Shown here in pieces: positions 34,534-41,873 of a stretch of DNA of 64,000 bases. The DNA comes from Amycolatopsis vastitatis (GTDB taxonomy: Bacteria > Actinomycetota > Actinomycetes > Mycobacteriales > Pseudonocardiaceae). Each line of letters starts with the position of its first letter. The first letter of the stretch is position 1. The stretch spans positions 124,001-188,000 of the forward strand of contig NZ_NMUL01000038.1 in NCBI RefSeq assembly GCF_002234595.1. Reading direction: 5' to 3'. The translations under genes and the position numbers were made by a program. The notes beneath the pieces are model-generated. The model was not told the DNA's origin, made no database searches, and saw only the letters and a list, made by a program, of their open reading frames with translations.

Positions 34534-35421
34534 GTGGAGCTGCGTCAGCTGAGATATTTCGCGACGGTGGCGGAGGAGCTGCACTTCGGCCGCGCGGCGG
34601 AGCGGCTGCACATCGTCCAGCCAGCGGTGAGCCAGCAGGTCCGGCGGCTGGAGCGGGAACTGGGTGTCGAGCTGCTCGAGCGCACGACGCGCAGCGTGTC
34701 CTTGACGGAGGCCGGCCAGCGGTTCCTGCCGCACGCACGGGCCGTGCTGGCGGCAGCGGACCGGGCGGTGGACTCGGTCCGGGAGTTCCGGCCGTCCGGA
34801 GCTTTGGTCCGGCTGGGGACGAGCGAGGGTCTGGGTGACCGGCTGGAGGCGTTGCTTCGCGCTTTCGCGCAGCTTGCGCCTTCGGCTTCCCTCGAGCTGG
34901 TCCACGCGCCGACCACCCAACGGCTGCAACGAGTCCGCGACGGCTCGCTGGACGCGACCATCGTGCGCGGCTCGTGGCCCGCTTCCGGCCTCGACTTCAC
35001 TCCTTTGTGGACGGACGAGGTCTGGGTGGCCCTGCCGGATTCCCATCCACTGGCCGCTTCGGACGTGGTTTCGTTCGCGTCGCTGGCGCCGCTGCCGCTG
35101 CGGCTCAGCTCACCGGAACGGAACCGGCCGCTGGCCGACCTCGTGCTCTCGTGCTGCCGGGAAGCGGGCTTCGAGCCGGTGCTGGGCAAGGAGTTCACGA
35201 CGGCGCAGGACACACTGGGCACACTGGGCTTCGGCCGTCCACACTGGACGGTGTTCTACCGGGCCCACGCCAAGCTGCTGCCGGTGCCGGGGGTGGTGTT
35301 CCGGCCGTTGCGGGACCCGTCACCACGCATGCCGGCCTACCTGGCGACCCCCGCGGACCGGCGGCTGACGCCGGAACTGGTGGCGCTGATCGAAGCCGCG
35401 CGGGCCGTGGAGGCCGGCTGA
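34534..35421 (+). CDS. LysR-family transcriptional regulator
   Basis: A 295-residue regulator with the N-terminal helix-turn-helix LRQLRYFATVAEELHFGRAAERLHIVQPAVSQQVRRLE and a periplasmic-binding-like effector domain ending with LVALIEAARAVEAG. GTG 34534 is preferred since family members begin VELRQLRYF and GGGGG lies just upstream; an in-frame ATG at 34519 is possible. It is divergent to two alpha/beta hydrolases, whose promoter it probably controls. Confidence 0.9.
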   Translation: MELRQLRYFATVAEELHFGRAAERLHIVQPAVSQQVRRLERELGVELLERTTRSVSLTEAGQRFLPHARAVLAAADRAVDSVREFRPSGALVRLGTSEGLGDRLEALLRAFAQLAPSASLELVHAPTTQRLQRVRDGSLDATIVRGSWPASGLDFTPLWTDEVWVALPDSHPLAASDVVSFASLAPLPLRLSSPERNRPLADLVLSCCREAGFEPVLGKEFTTAQDTLGTLGFGRPHWTVFYRAHAKLLPVPGVVFRPLRDPSPRMPAYLATPADRRLTPELVALIEAARAVEAG

Positions 35422-35460
35422 GCAGCCTTCGCGGCGCGTTGCCCGGATCCGGAGTCCCCG

Positions 35461-35640
35461 ATGGGCCATCATGTCCGGGTGGCCGACGCCGAGCCGGGCA
35501 GCAAGCCTGCCGAGAAGGAGCAGAAGCCGCCCGAGGCCTTGTCCCAGTTCGTCGGCAAGGTACTCGCGAGCGCCCGCGGGTACTGCACGACTCTGCGGGT
35601 GATCTTCTCGACGGAACCCGGCTCAGTTCCCCGGGGGTGA
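35461..35640 (+). CDS. Possible 59-residue remnant or small ORF
   Basis: From ATG 35461 a frame reads 59 residues, including VADAEPGSKPAEKEQKPPEA and LSQFVGKVLASARGYC, ending at TGA 35638-35640. It has the acidic/Lys-rich then hydrophobic character of an N-terminal fragment of a larger membrane-associated protein, and may be the truncated start of one. No ribosome-binding site of note. The last 18 bp overlap the small zinc-motif gene on the other strand. Confidence 0.3.
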   Translation: MGHHVRVADAEPGSKPAEKEQKPPEALSQFVGKVLASARGYCTTLRVIFSTEPGSVPRG

Positions 35641-35739
35641 GGACAGTTTCATCGGCCGCTTGTGCTTGGGACAGTCCGGCTTGCCGAAAGAGCTCTTCCG
35701 CTCCTTGCAGCCCGGCACCCTGCACTCGTACTGCTTCAT
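35623..35739 (-). CDS. 38-residue Cys/His-rich small protein
   Basis: Starting at ATG 35739 the frame encodes MKQYECRVPGCKERKSS, then FGKPDCPKHKRPMKLS. C-x4-C followed by C-x2-H gives a zinc-finger-like set of four ligands in a strongly basic peptide. It is complete, ending at TGA 35623-35625. Possibly a tiny nucleic-acid-binding protein; no known family was recognised. It sits between lysR and valS. Confidence 0.5.
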   Translation of the reverse strand: MKQYECRVPGCKERKSSFGKPDCPKHKRPMKLSSPPGN

Positions 35740-35886
35740 GCGCGGCCCAGGTGTGCCAGGAACCCGGTCTTCGACCACCGACCGACTCTGCCCCGGTGCA
35801 GGGCGGCTTGTCAACGCGCCGATCGGCGGCAATAGCCGCCCCGACCTCGGCACTTCCTGTCCGGCTTCACAATCCCGGACACGACG

Positions 35887-35919
35887 AAGCCCGGCACTCC
35901 GCGACAGAGTGCCGGGCTT
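35887..35919. terminator. Terminator after valS
   Basis: AAGCCCGGCACTC (35887-35899) and GAGTGCCGGGCTT (35907-35919) form a perfect 13-bp stem with a 7-nt loop, 12 nt beyond the valS stop. The plus-strand side continues TTTCGTC, so it may also stop transcripts from the lysR side. Confidence 0.8.
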
Positions 35920-35931
35920 TCGTCAACAGCC

Positions 35932-38553
35932 TCAGGAGGCCGGGAGCGCCGCCAGGCGGGCCGTGATGCGGTCGATGTCCGCGACCGCCGTCTCCTTGCG
36001 GGCCTTGATCTTCTCGATCACCGGCGCCGGGGCCTTCGCGATGAACGCCTCGTTGCCGAGCTTGGCCTCCGTCTGCGTCAGCTCCTTCTGGGCCGCCGCC
36101 AGGTCCTTCTGCAGGCGCTTGCGCTCCGCCTCGACGTCGACCGTGCCCGACAGGTCCAGCTCCACCGTCACCACGCCGTCCGCCAGGGCCACCTCCAGCG
36201 ACGCGCTTGCCGCGAACTCGTCCGAAGGCGCCGTCAGACGCACCAGCGAACGGACCGCCTCTTCGTGGCCGCCGGTGTACCCCGCCAGGCGGGCCGCCAC
36301 CTTCTGGCCCGGCTTCAGGCCCTGGTCCGCGCGGAAGCGGCGGATCTCCGTCACCAGCTTCTGGACGTCCGCGATCCGGGCGTCGGCCGACGAGTCCGCG
36401 TAGCCCTCGAAAGGAACCGGCCACGCGGCGACCACCAGGGACTCGCCGCCGGTCAACGCCGTCCACAGCTTCTCGGTGATGAACGGGATGAACGGGTGCA
36501 GCAGCCGCAGCACCGTGTCCAGCACGTGGCCCAGGACGGCGCGGGTCGCCGCGACGCGCGAGGAGTCTCCTTGGTACAGCTGGACCTTCGCCAGCTCCAG
36601 GTACCAGTCGCACAGCTCGTTCCAGGTGAACTGGTAGAGCGCGCCCGCCACCTTCGCGAACTGGAAGTCCTCGAACAGTCCGTCCACTTCGGACACCAGC
36701 GCGCCCAGGCGGCCCAGGATCCAGCGGTCCGCTTCCGTCAGCTCCGCGGCAGAAGGCAACGGGGCGGCGACCGAAGCGCCGTTCATCATCGCGAACTTCG
36801 TCGCGTTCCACAGCTTCGTGCAGAAGTTGCGGGAGCCCGCCGCCCACTCGTCGGCCAGCGCCATGTCCGCGCCCGGGTTCGCGCCGCGGGCCAGGGTGAA
36901 CCGGGTCGCGTCCGCGCCGTAGGCGTCCATCCACTCCAGCGGGTCGATCACGTTGCCGCGCGACTTGGACATCTTCTTGCCCTGCGCGTCGCGGATCAGG
37001 CCGTGCAGGTACACGTGGTCGAACGGCTGCTTGCCGTCCATCTGGTGCACGCCGAACATCATCATCCGGACGACCCAGAAGAACAGGATGTCGTAGCCGG
37101 TCGAAAGCACGCTGGTCGGATAGAAGCGGTCCAGGTCTTCCGACGACGACGGCCAGCCCAGCGTCGACATCGGCCACAGGCCCGACGAGAACCACGTGTC
37201 CAGCACGTCCGGATCCTGCGTCCAGCCGTCGCCCGAGGGCGGCTGCTCCTCCGGGCCGACGCACACCACTTCGCCGTCGGGGCCGTACCAGACCGGGATG
37301 CGGTGACCCCACCACAGCTGGCGCGAGATCGTCCAGTCGTGCATGTTGTCGACCCAGTCGAAGTACCGCTTGCCCAGCTCCGGCGGGTGGATCTTCGTCC
37401 GGCCGTCGCGGACCGCGTCGCCTGCCAGCTTGGCCAGCTCCTCGACCTTGACCCACCACTGCAGCGACAGCCGCGGCTCGACGACCGTGTCACACCGCGA
37501 GCAGTGCCCGACCGCGTGCACGTACGGCCGCTTCTCGGCGGCGATCCGGCCGGCCTCCCGCAGGGCGGCGACGACCGCCGGGCGCGCCTCGAAGCGGTCC
37601 AGGCCCTCGAACGGCCCGGGCGCGGTGATCTCGGCACGCTCGTTCATGATCGTCAGCATCGGCAGGTCGTGCCGCCGGCCGATCTCGAAGTCGTTCGGGT
37701 CGTGCGCCGGGGTGACCTTCACCGCACCGGTGCCGAACTCGGGGTCGACGTGCTTGTCGGCCACGATCGGGATGCGGCGGCCGGTCAGCGGCAGGTCGAC
37801 CTCGGTGCCGACCAGGTGCGCGTACCGCTCGTCGTCCGGGTGGACGGCGACCGCGGTGTCGCCCAGCATCGTCTCCGCGCGGGTCGTCGCCACCACGATC
37901 GCGCTGTCGCCGTCGCCGTAGCGGATCGACACGAGCTCGCCGTCGTCGTCGTTGTGGTCGACCTCGATGTCCGAGAGCGCCGTCTGGCAGCGCGGGCACC
38001 AGTTGATGATCCGCTCGGCCCGGTAGATCAGGCCCTCGTCGTAGAAGTTCTTGAACACCGTCTGGACGGCCTTCGACAGGTTCTCGTCCATGGTGAACCG
38101 CTCGCGCGACCAGTCGACGCCGTCACCGAGGCGCTTCATCTGGCCGAGGATCTTGCCGCCGTACTCGGCCTTCCACTCCCAGACGCGCTCGACGAACTTC
38201 TCGCGGCCCAGGTCGTGGCGCGAAAGGCCCTCGCCGGCCAGCTGGCGCTCGACGACGTTCTGCGTCGCGATGCCGGCGTGGTCCATGCCCGGCAGCCACA
38301 GCACCTCGTAGCCCTGCATGCGGCGGCGGCGGCTCATCGCGTCCATCAACGTGTGGTTGAGGGCGTGGCCCATGTGCAGGGAACCGGTGACGTTCGGCGG
38401 CGGCAGTACGATCGAGAACGGCGGCTTCCCCGACGAGGCGTCGGCCGTGAAGTACCCGGCCGCTACCCAGCGGTCGTACATCGGTGCTTCCTCGGCGGCC
38501 GGGTCCCAGGCACCCGGAAGGTCGGTGGTCTGCTGCGGAGCGTTCTCGGTCAC
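35932..38553 (-). CDS. valS: Valyl-tRNA synthetase
   Basis: This 873-residue class I synthetase charges tRNA-Val. It has PPPNVTGSLHMGHALNHTLMD (HIGH motif as HMGH), WCPRCQTALSDIEV, the editing domain with VVATTRAETMLGD and THPAHDPNDFEIG-like VTPAHDPNDFEIG, WFSSGLWPMSTLGWP and GKKMSKSRGNVIDP (KMSKS). The C-terminus ends in a Val-tRNA synthetase coiled-coil arm (RLQKDLAAAQKELTQTEAKL). GTG 38553 is chosen because homologues begin at VTENAP. A 13-bp hairpin follows. Confidence 0.98.
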   Translation of the reverse strand: MTENAPQQTTDLPGAWDPAAEEAPMYDRWVAAGYFTADASSGKPPFSIVLPPPNVTGSLHMGHALNHTLMDAMSRRRRMQGYEVLWLPGMDHAGIATQNVVERQLAGEGLSRHDLGREKFVERVWEWKAEYGGKILGQMKRLGDGVDWSRERFTMDENLSKAVQTVFKNFYDEGLIYRAERIINWCPRCQTALSDIEVDHNDDDGELVSIRYGDGDSAIVVATTRAETMLGDTAVAVHPDDERYAHLVGTEVDLPLTGRRIPIVADKHVDPEFGTGAVKVTPAHDPNDFEIGRRHDLPMLTIMNERAEITAPGPFEGLDRFEARPAVVAALREAGRIAAEKRPYVHAVGHCSRCDTVVEPRLSLQWWVKVEELAKLAGDAVRDGRTKIHPPELGKRYFDWVDNMHDWTISRQLWWGHRIPVWYGPDGEVVCVGPEEQPPSGDGWTQDPDVLDTWFSSGLWPMSTLGWPSSSEDLDRFYPTSVLSTGYDILFFWVVRMMMFGVHQMDGKQPFDHVYLHGLIRDAQGKKMSKSRGNVIDPLEWMDAYGADATRFTLARGANPGADMALADEWAAGSRNFCTKLWNATKFAMMNGASVAAPLPSAAELTEADRWILGRLGALVSEVDGLFEDFQFAKVAGALYQFTWNELCDWYLELAKVQLYQGDSSRVAATRAVLGHVLDTVLRLLHPFIPFITEKLWTALTGGESLVVAAWPVPFEGYADSSADARIADVQKLVTEIRRFRADQGLKPGQKVAARLAGYTGGHEEAVRSLVRLTAPSDEFAASASLEVALADGVVTVELDLSGTVDVEAERKRLQKDLAAAQKELTQTEAKLGNEAFIAKAPAPVIEKIKARKETAVADIDRITARLAALPAS

Positions 38554-38609
38554 AATGGACAAGTCTACGAACCCGTCACGGCGGGTCACCCAGGGGGAAG
38601 GCACTCGGG

Positions 38610-38903
38610 ATGGCAGAGCCTCAGCAGCCGCAGGATCCGGACGACCGGCGCCTCGAGACGCACCCGGACCTGATGAACCCGGACTGGCAGAAGTACGCCG
38701 CACGGGACGCCTGGCTGGGCGCGAAGAAGGACCTGAAGAAGCGCCGCAAGCGCGAGCGCCACGCGGGCGGCCACCCCCGGCCGGGGCAGAGCCGCTGGCC
38801 GGGCGTGCTGGCCCTGCTCATCGTGGTCGGGCTGGTCGCGGCGGCGGTCATCGTGCACCAGCTCCAGGGCGTCGGCGTCAACGAGTTCGCGTTTTTCGGC
38901 TAG
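38610..38903 (+). CDS. Small membrane protein sharing an N-terminal module with its neighbour
   Basis: A 97-residue protein starting at ATG 38610. The N-terminal half reads THPDLMNPDWQKYAARDAWLG, then KKDLKKRRKRERH, followed by one transmembrane helix (VLALLIVVGLVAAAVIVHQ) and a short tail. The HPDL-xx-P-W...DAWLG-KKD module recurs in the next gene. The basic stretch before the helix predicts a cytoplasmic N-terminus. The function is unknown. Confidence 0.7.
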   Translation: MAEPQQPQDPDDRRLETHPDLMNPDWQKYAARDAWLGAKKDLKKRRKRERHAGGHPRPGQSRWPGVLALLIVVGLVAAAVIVHQLQGVGVNEFAFFG

Positions 38904-38958
38904 GCCCGTAACGCTCGTCCCCCGCGGTCGATGATCAGACGTCGGCTTGGGGGGACAC

Positions 38959-39957
38959 ATGGACGAAGACAACCTGCTCGACTCGCACCCGGACCTGGCG
39001 GACCCGGAGTGGCGCAAGCACGCGCAGACCGACGCGTGGCTGGGCTCGAAGAAGGACCGCAAGCAGTTCCGCAAGCAGCAGCGACGCGCCGCGCGCGGCC
39101 CGCGCCGCCGCTGGTGGATCTTCGCGGTGCTCGTGGCGATCCTCGCCGTGACCACGGCGGCGATCGTGCTCATCGGCCGCCGGCCCGTCCAGGACGCCGC
39201 ACCGCCGAACCCGACGTCGGTGCCGGAGGTCGCTCCCGTCGACCTGGCCCGGCCGTACGCGCACACCCCCGCCGACACCTGGCCGAAGGGCCTCGACGGC
39301 GTCACCTCGCCCGCCGCGGCCGCGGTCGGGCCGTTCAAGGCCAGTGCGGTCGCGGCCGCCTACGCGCAGGTCCGGCAGGCCATCACCGCCGCGAACCTCG
39401 ACCCCGCCGTGCTCTACTCGCACGATCCGAAGGGCTATCTCGCGCTGTTCGCGCCCGACCAGCGCGACCAGCTGGCGCCGCGGCTGACCCGGAAGCCGAC
39501 GAAGGACGAAGGCGGCTTCGACTCCTACGTGACCGAAATCGCCGACGGCTACCACCTCCTCGACGCCGGTCCCCGCACGTTCGGCACGCTCACCGCGCGC
39601 GCCGGCGACAAGCCCGGCGAGCTGGCCGTGGACGCGAAGTACGTCGTCGCGTACGCGTTCGACGACGCGCACCCCAAGACGCTGACCAGCCCGAACGAGA
39701 TCGTCAGCTTCCTGCGCGTCGACGAGACGTACGTCGTGCGCAGCGGCTCGAGTTTCGCGAAGCGCAGCCTGGGGCTGTGGCTCGACACCGGCCAGAGCGC
39801 GCTCTCGTCGGTCGGCTGCGCCGCCGCCAAGGAGGGCTTCCTCGCCCCCGGCTACACGAACCCGCCGGTCGCGGCCCCTCCCAGCGGTGACCAGGAGGCG
39901 CCGGGTTACTACGACCCGAAGTACCCGATGCCGACCCTCGACGGCTGCCACGACTGA
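38959..39957 (+). CDS. Membrane-anchored protein with the HPDL-DAWLG module
   Basis: A 332-residue protein starting at ATG 38959. Residues 1-45 repeat the neighbour's module (SHPDLADPEWRKHAQTDAWLG, then KKDRKQFRKQQRRA), a single membrane helix follows (about 50-75), and the remaining ~250 residues form an extracytoplasmic domain that is not recognised (includes YAHTPADTWPKGLDGV and PGYYDPKYPMPTLDGC). One Cys near the C-terminus and one earlier may form a disulfide. Tandem with the 97-residue paralogue, 55 nt apart, pointing to duplication of the anchor module. Confidence 0.75.
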   Translation: MDEDNLLDSHPDLADPEWRKHAQTDAWLGSKKDRKQFRKQQRRAARGPRRRWWIFAVLVAILAVTTAAIVLIGRRPVQDAAPPNPTSVPEVAPVDLARPYAHTPADTWPKGLDGVTSPAAAAVGPFKASAVAAAYAQVRQAITAANLDPAVLYSHDPKGYLALFAPDQRDQLAPRLTRKPTKDEGGFDSYVTEIADGYHLLDAGPRTFGTLTARAGDKPGELAVDAKYVVAYAFDDAHPKTLTSPNEIVSFLRVDETYVVRSGSSFAKRSLGLWLDTGQSALSSVGCAAAKEGFLAPGYTNPPVAAPPSGDQEAPGYYDPKYPMPTLDGCHD

Positions 39958-39972
39958 ACCGCCGCCCGGATG

Positions 39973-40001
39973 CACAGTCTGGACTGAACAGTTAGACTGT
40001 G
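39973..40001. promoter_or_regulatory. MarR operator
   Basis: CACAGTCT (39973-39980) and AGACTGTG (39994-40001) are perfect inverted arms separated by 13 nt, ending 3 nt before the marR ATG. An inner ACTG-aa-CAGT element lies between. A TAGACT -10-like hexamer (39993-39998) falls in the right arm, so a bound MarR dimer would block a leaderless promoter. Confidence 0.65.
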
Positions 40002-40004
40002 TGT

Positions 40005-40442
40005 ATGGGCGAAGTATCTCCGCACGTCGCCGAGAGCGCCGGCTGGATCCGCGCGGTCGTCGGGCAGCTGCACCGCCGGCTGCGCCAGGTCGACAACGCC
40101 GGCATCCTCACGCCTTCGCAGTCCGCCGTGCTCAACCGGCTCTACCGGGAAGGCCCCGCCACGCAGGGCGAGCTGGCCGCCGCCGAGCACGTCCGGCAGC
40201 AGTCGATGGCCGCCACCCTCGGCGTCCTCGACGAGCTGGGCTACCTCGCCCGCACCCCCGACCCGGCCGACCGGCGCCGCGTGGTGATCAGCCTCTCGGA
40301 CGACGGCACCGACACCGTGCGCGGGATCCAGCGGCATCGCGACGAGTGGCTCGCCCAGGCGCTGGCAGACGAGCTGTCCCCCGCCGAGCTCGACGCCGTC
40401 ACCCGTGCCCTGCCGCTGCTGCAGCGCGTCGCCCAGCACTGA
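40005..40442 (+). CDS. MarR-family regulator
   Basis: A 145-residue MarR protein starting at ATG 40005. The winged-helix includes TPSQSAVLNRLYREGPATQGELAAAEHVRQQSMAATLGVLDELGYL and the wing DPADRRRVVISLSDDG. It is followed after 32 nt by a defective MFS drug-transporter gene, the usual partner of such a regulator. Probably autorepressed through the palindrome upstream. Confidence 0.9.
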   Translation: MGEVSPHVAESAGWIRAVVGQLHRRLRQVDNAGILTPSQSAVLNRLYREGPATQGELAAAEHVRQQSMAATLGVLDELGYLARTPDPADRRRVVISLSDDGTDTVRGIQRHRDEWLAQALADELSPAELDAVTRALPLLQRVAQH

Positions 40443-40474
40443 ACCCAGTCGGCCTGTAAAAACAGGGAGTCCTT

Positions 40475-41831
40475 ACGACCACCGCCACCGCCCCCGCCAA
40501 GTTCGGCGCCCGCCTGGTCACCCCGCTGGTGGCCGGCGCGGTGCTCAACCCGATCAACTCCACGCTCATCGCCGTCGCGCTCGTGCCGATCGGGCGCAGC
40601 TTCGGTGCCGGTCCCGGCCAGACCGCCTGGCTCATTTCGGCGCTGTACCTGGCCACCGCGGTCGGGCAGCCGGTGGTCGGCCTGCTGGTCGACCGCTACG
40701 GCGCCCGACGCGTCCTGCTCGGCGGCGCGACGCTGGTGATCGTCGCCGGGATCGCGGGCATGATCCCGATCTCGGTGGGCTGGCTGACCGGCGTACGCGT
40801 CGTGCTGGGCCTGGGCACGTGCGCGGGGTTCCCGGCGGCGATGGCGGTGCTGCGTCACCACGCCGAGGCGACCGGCCAGGGCGTGCCCGCGCGTGTGCTG
40901 TCGGTGCTGTCCATGTCCGCGCAGACGGTGATGGTGATCGGCCCGACGCTCGGCGGGGTGCTCATCGGCCTCTTCGGCTGGCCCGCGATCTTCGCCGTGA
41001 ACATCCCGCTCGCCGGCCTGTCGCTGGTGCTGGCGCTGCTGTGGGTGCCGAAGGACGACCGCGGCGAGCGCACCGCCACCCGGATCGACGTGCTCGGCAT
41101 CGCACTGTTCTCCGCGACCCTCCTCGCGCTCCTGTTCTTCCTGATGAACCCCGGCGCCGAGGCCTGGCTGCTCGCCGTCGTCGCCGCGGCCGGGACCGCC
41201 TTCACGCTCGTGGAGCTGCGGCGCGGTGCCCCGTTCCTCGACCTGCGGATGCTCGCGGCCAACGGGCGCGATCCTGCGCACCTACCTGCGGCAGTCGCTG
41301 AGCTTCATGGCCATCTACGCGATCATGTTCGGCTACGTGCAGTGGCTGGAGACCGCGCGCGGGCTGAGCGAAGAAGCCGCCGGGCTGATGCTGCTGCCGA
41401 TGTCGGGCACCGCCGTCTGCGCCGCGGCCTTCTCCGGGCGCGCGTCCGGGATCAAGGCCCGGCTGGTCACCGTCGCCGTCGCGCTGGCCGTCGGCTCGGC
41501 ACTGCTCCTGTTCGTCCACGACGGCACCGGCGTCGTCGCGCTGCTGGCACTGGCGGCGTTGTTCGGCCTGGCCCAGGGCCTGACCAGCGTCGCCAACCAG
41601 ACGACGCTCTACCAGGAAGCCCCCGCCGACCAAATGGGCACGGCGAGCGGCCTGTTCCGCACCGCCCAGTACCTCGGCGCGATCGTCGCCTCCACGCTCA
41701 TCGCGCTCTGCTACGGCCCGCACGCCGACTCCGCGGGCCTGCACCGGCTCGCACTGGCCCTGATCGCCATCACCGGGCTCCTGTTCGTGGTCACGGTCGC
41801 CGACCGGGGACTGCGGACCGCCGAAGCCTGA
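40475..41831 (+). pseudogene. MFS drug transporter broken by a frameshift and an ACG start
   Basis: The expected protein is ~450 residues: it would begin TTTATAPAKFGARLVTPLVAG, with INSTLIAVALVPIG, VDRYGARRVLLGG (motif A) and PTLGGVLIGLFGWPAIF (motif C), and end VADRGLRTAEA. The codon in the start position after GGGAG is ACG (40475), with no ATG/GTG/TTG nearby except GTG 40529 inside helix 1. At about 41264 an extra G shifts the frame; removing it restores ANGAILRTYLRQSLSF. Both defects in one gene suggest decay of the MarR-controlled exporter, though a sequencing error cannot be excluded. Confidence 0.75.
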
Positions 41832-41873
41832 CCCCTCCTGGCGGGCACGATCATCGAGGCGGACGATGAACGC

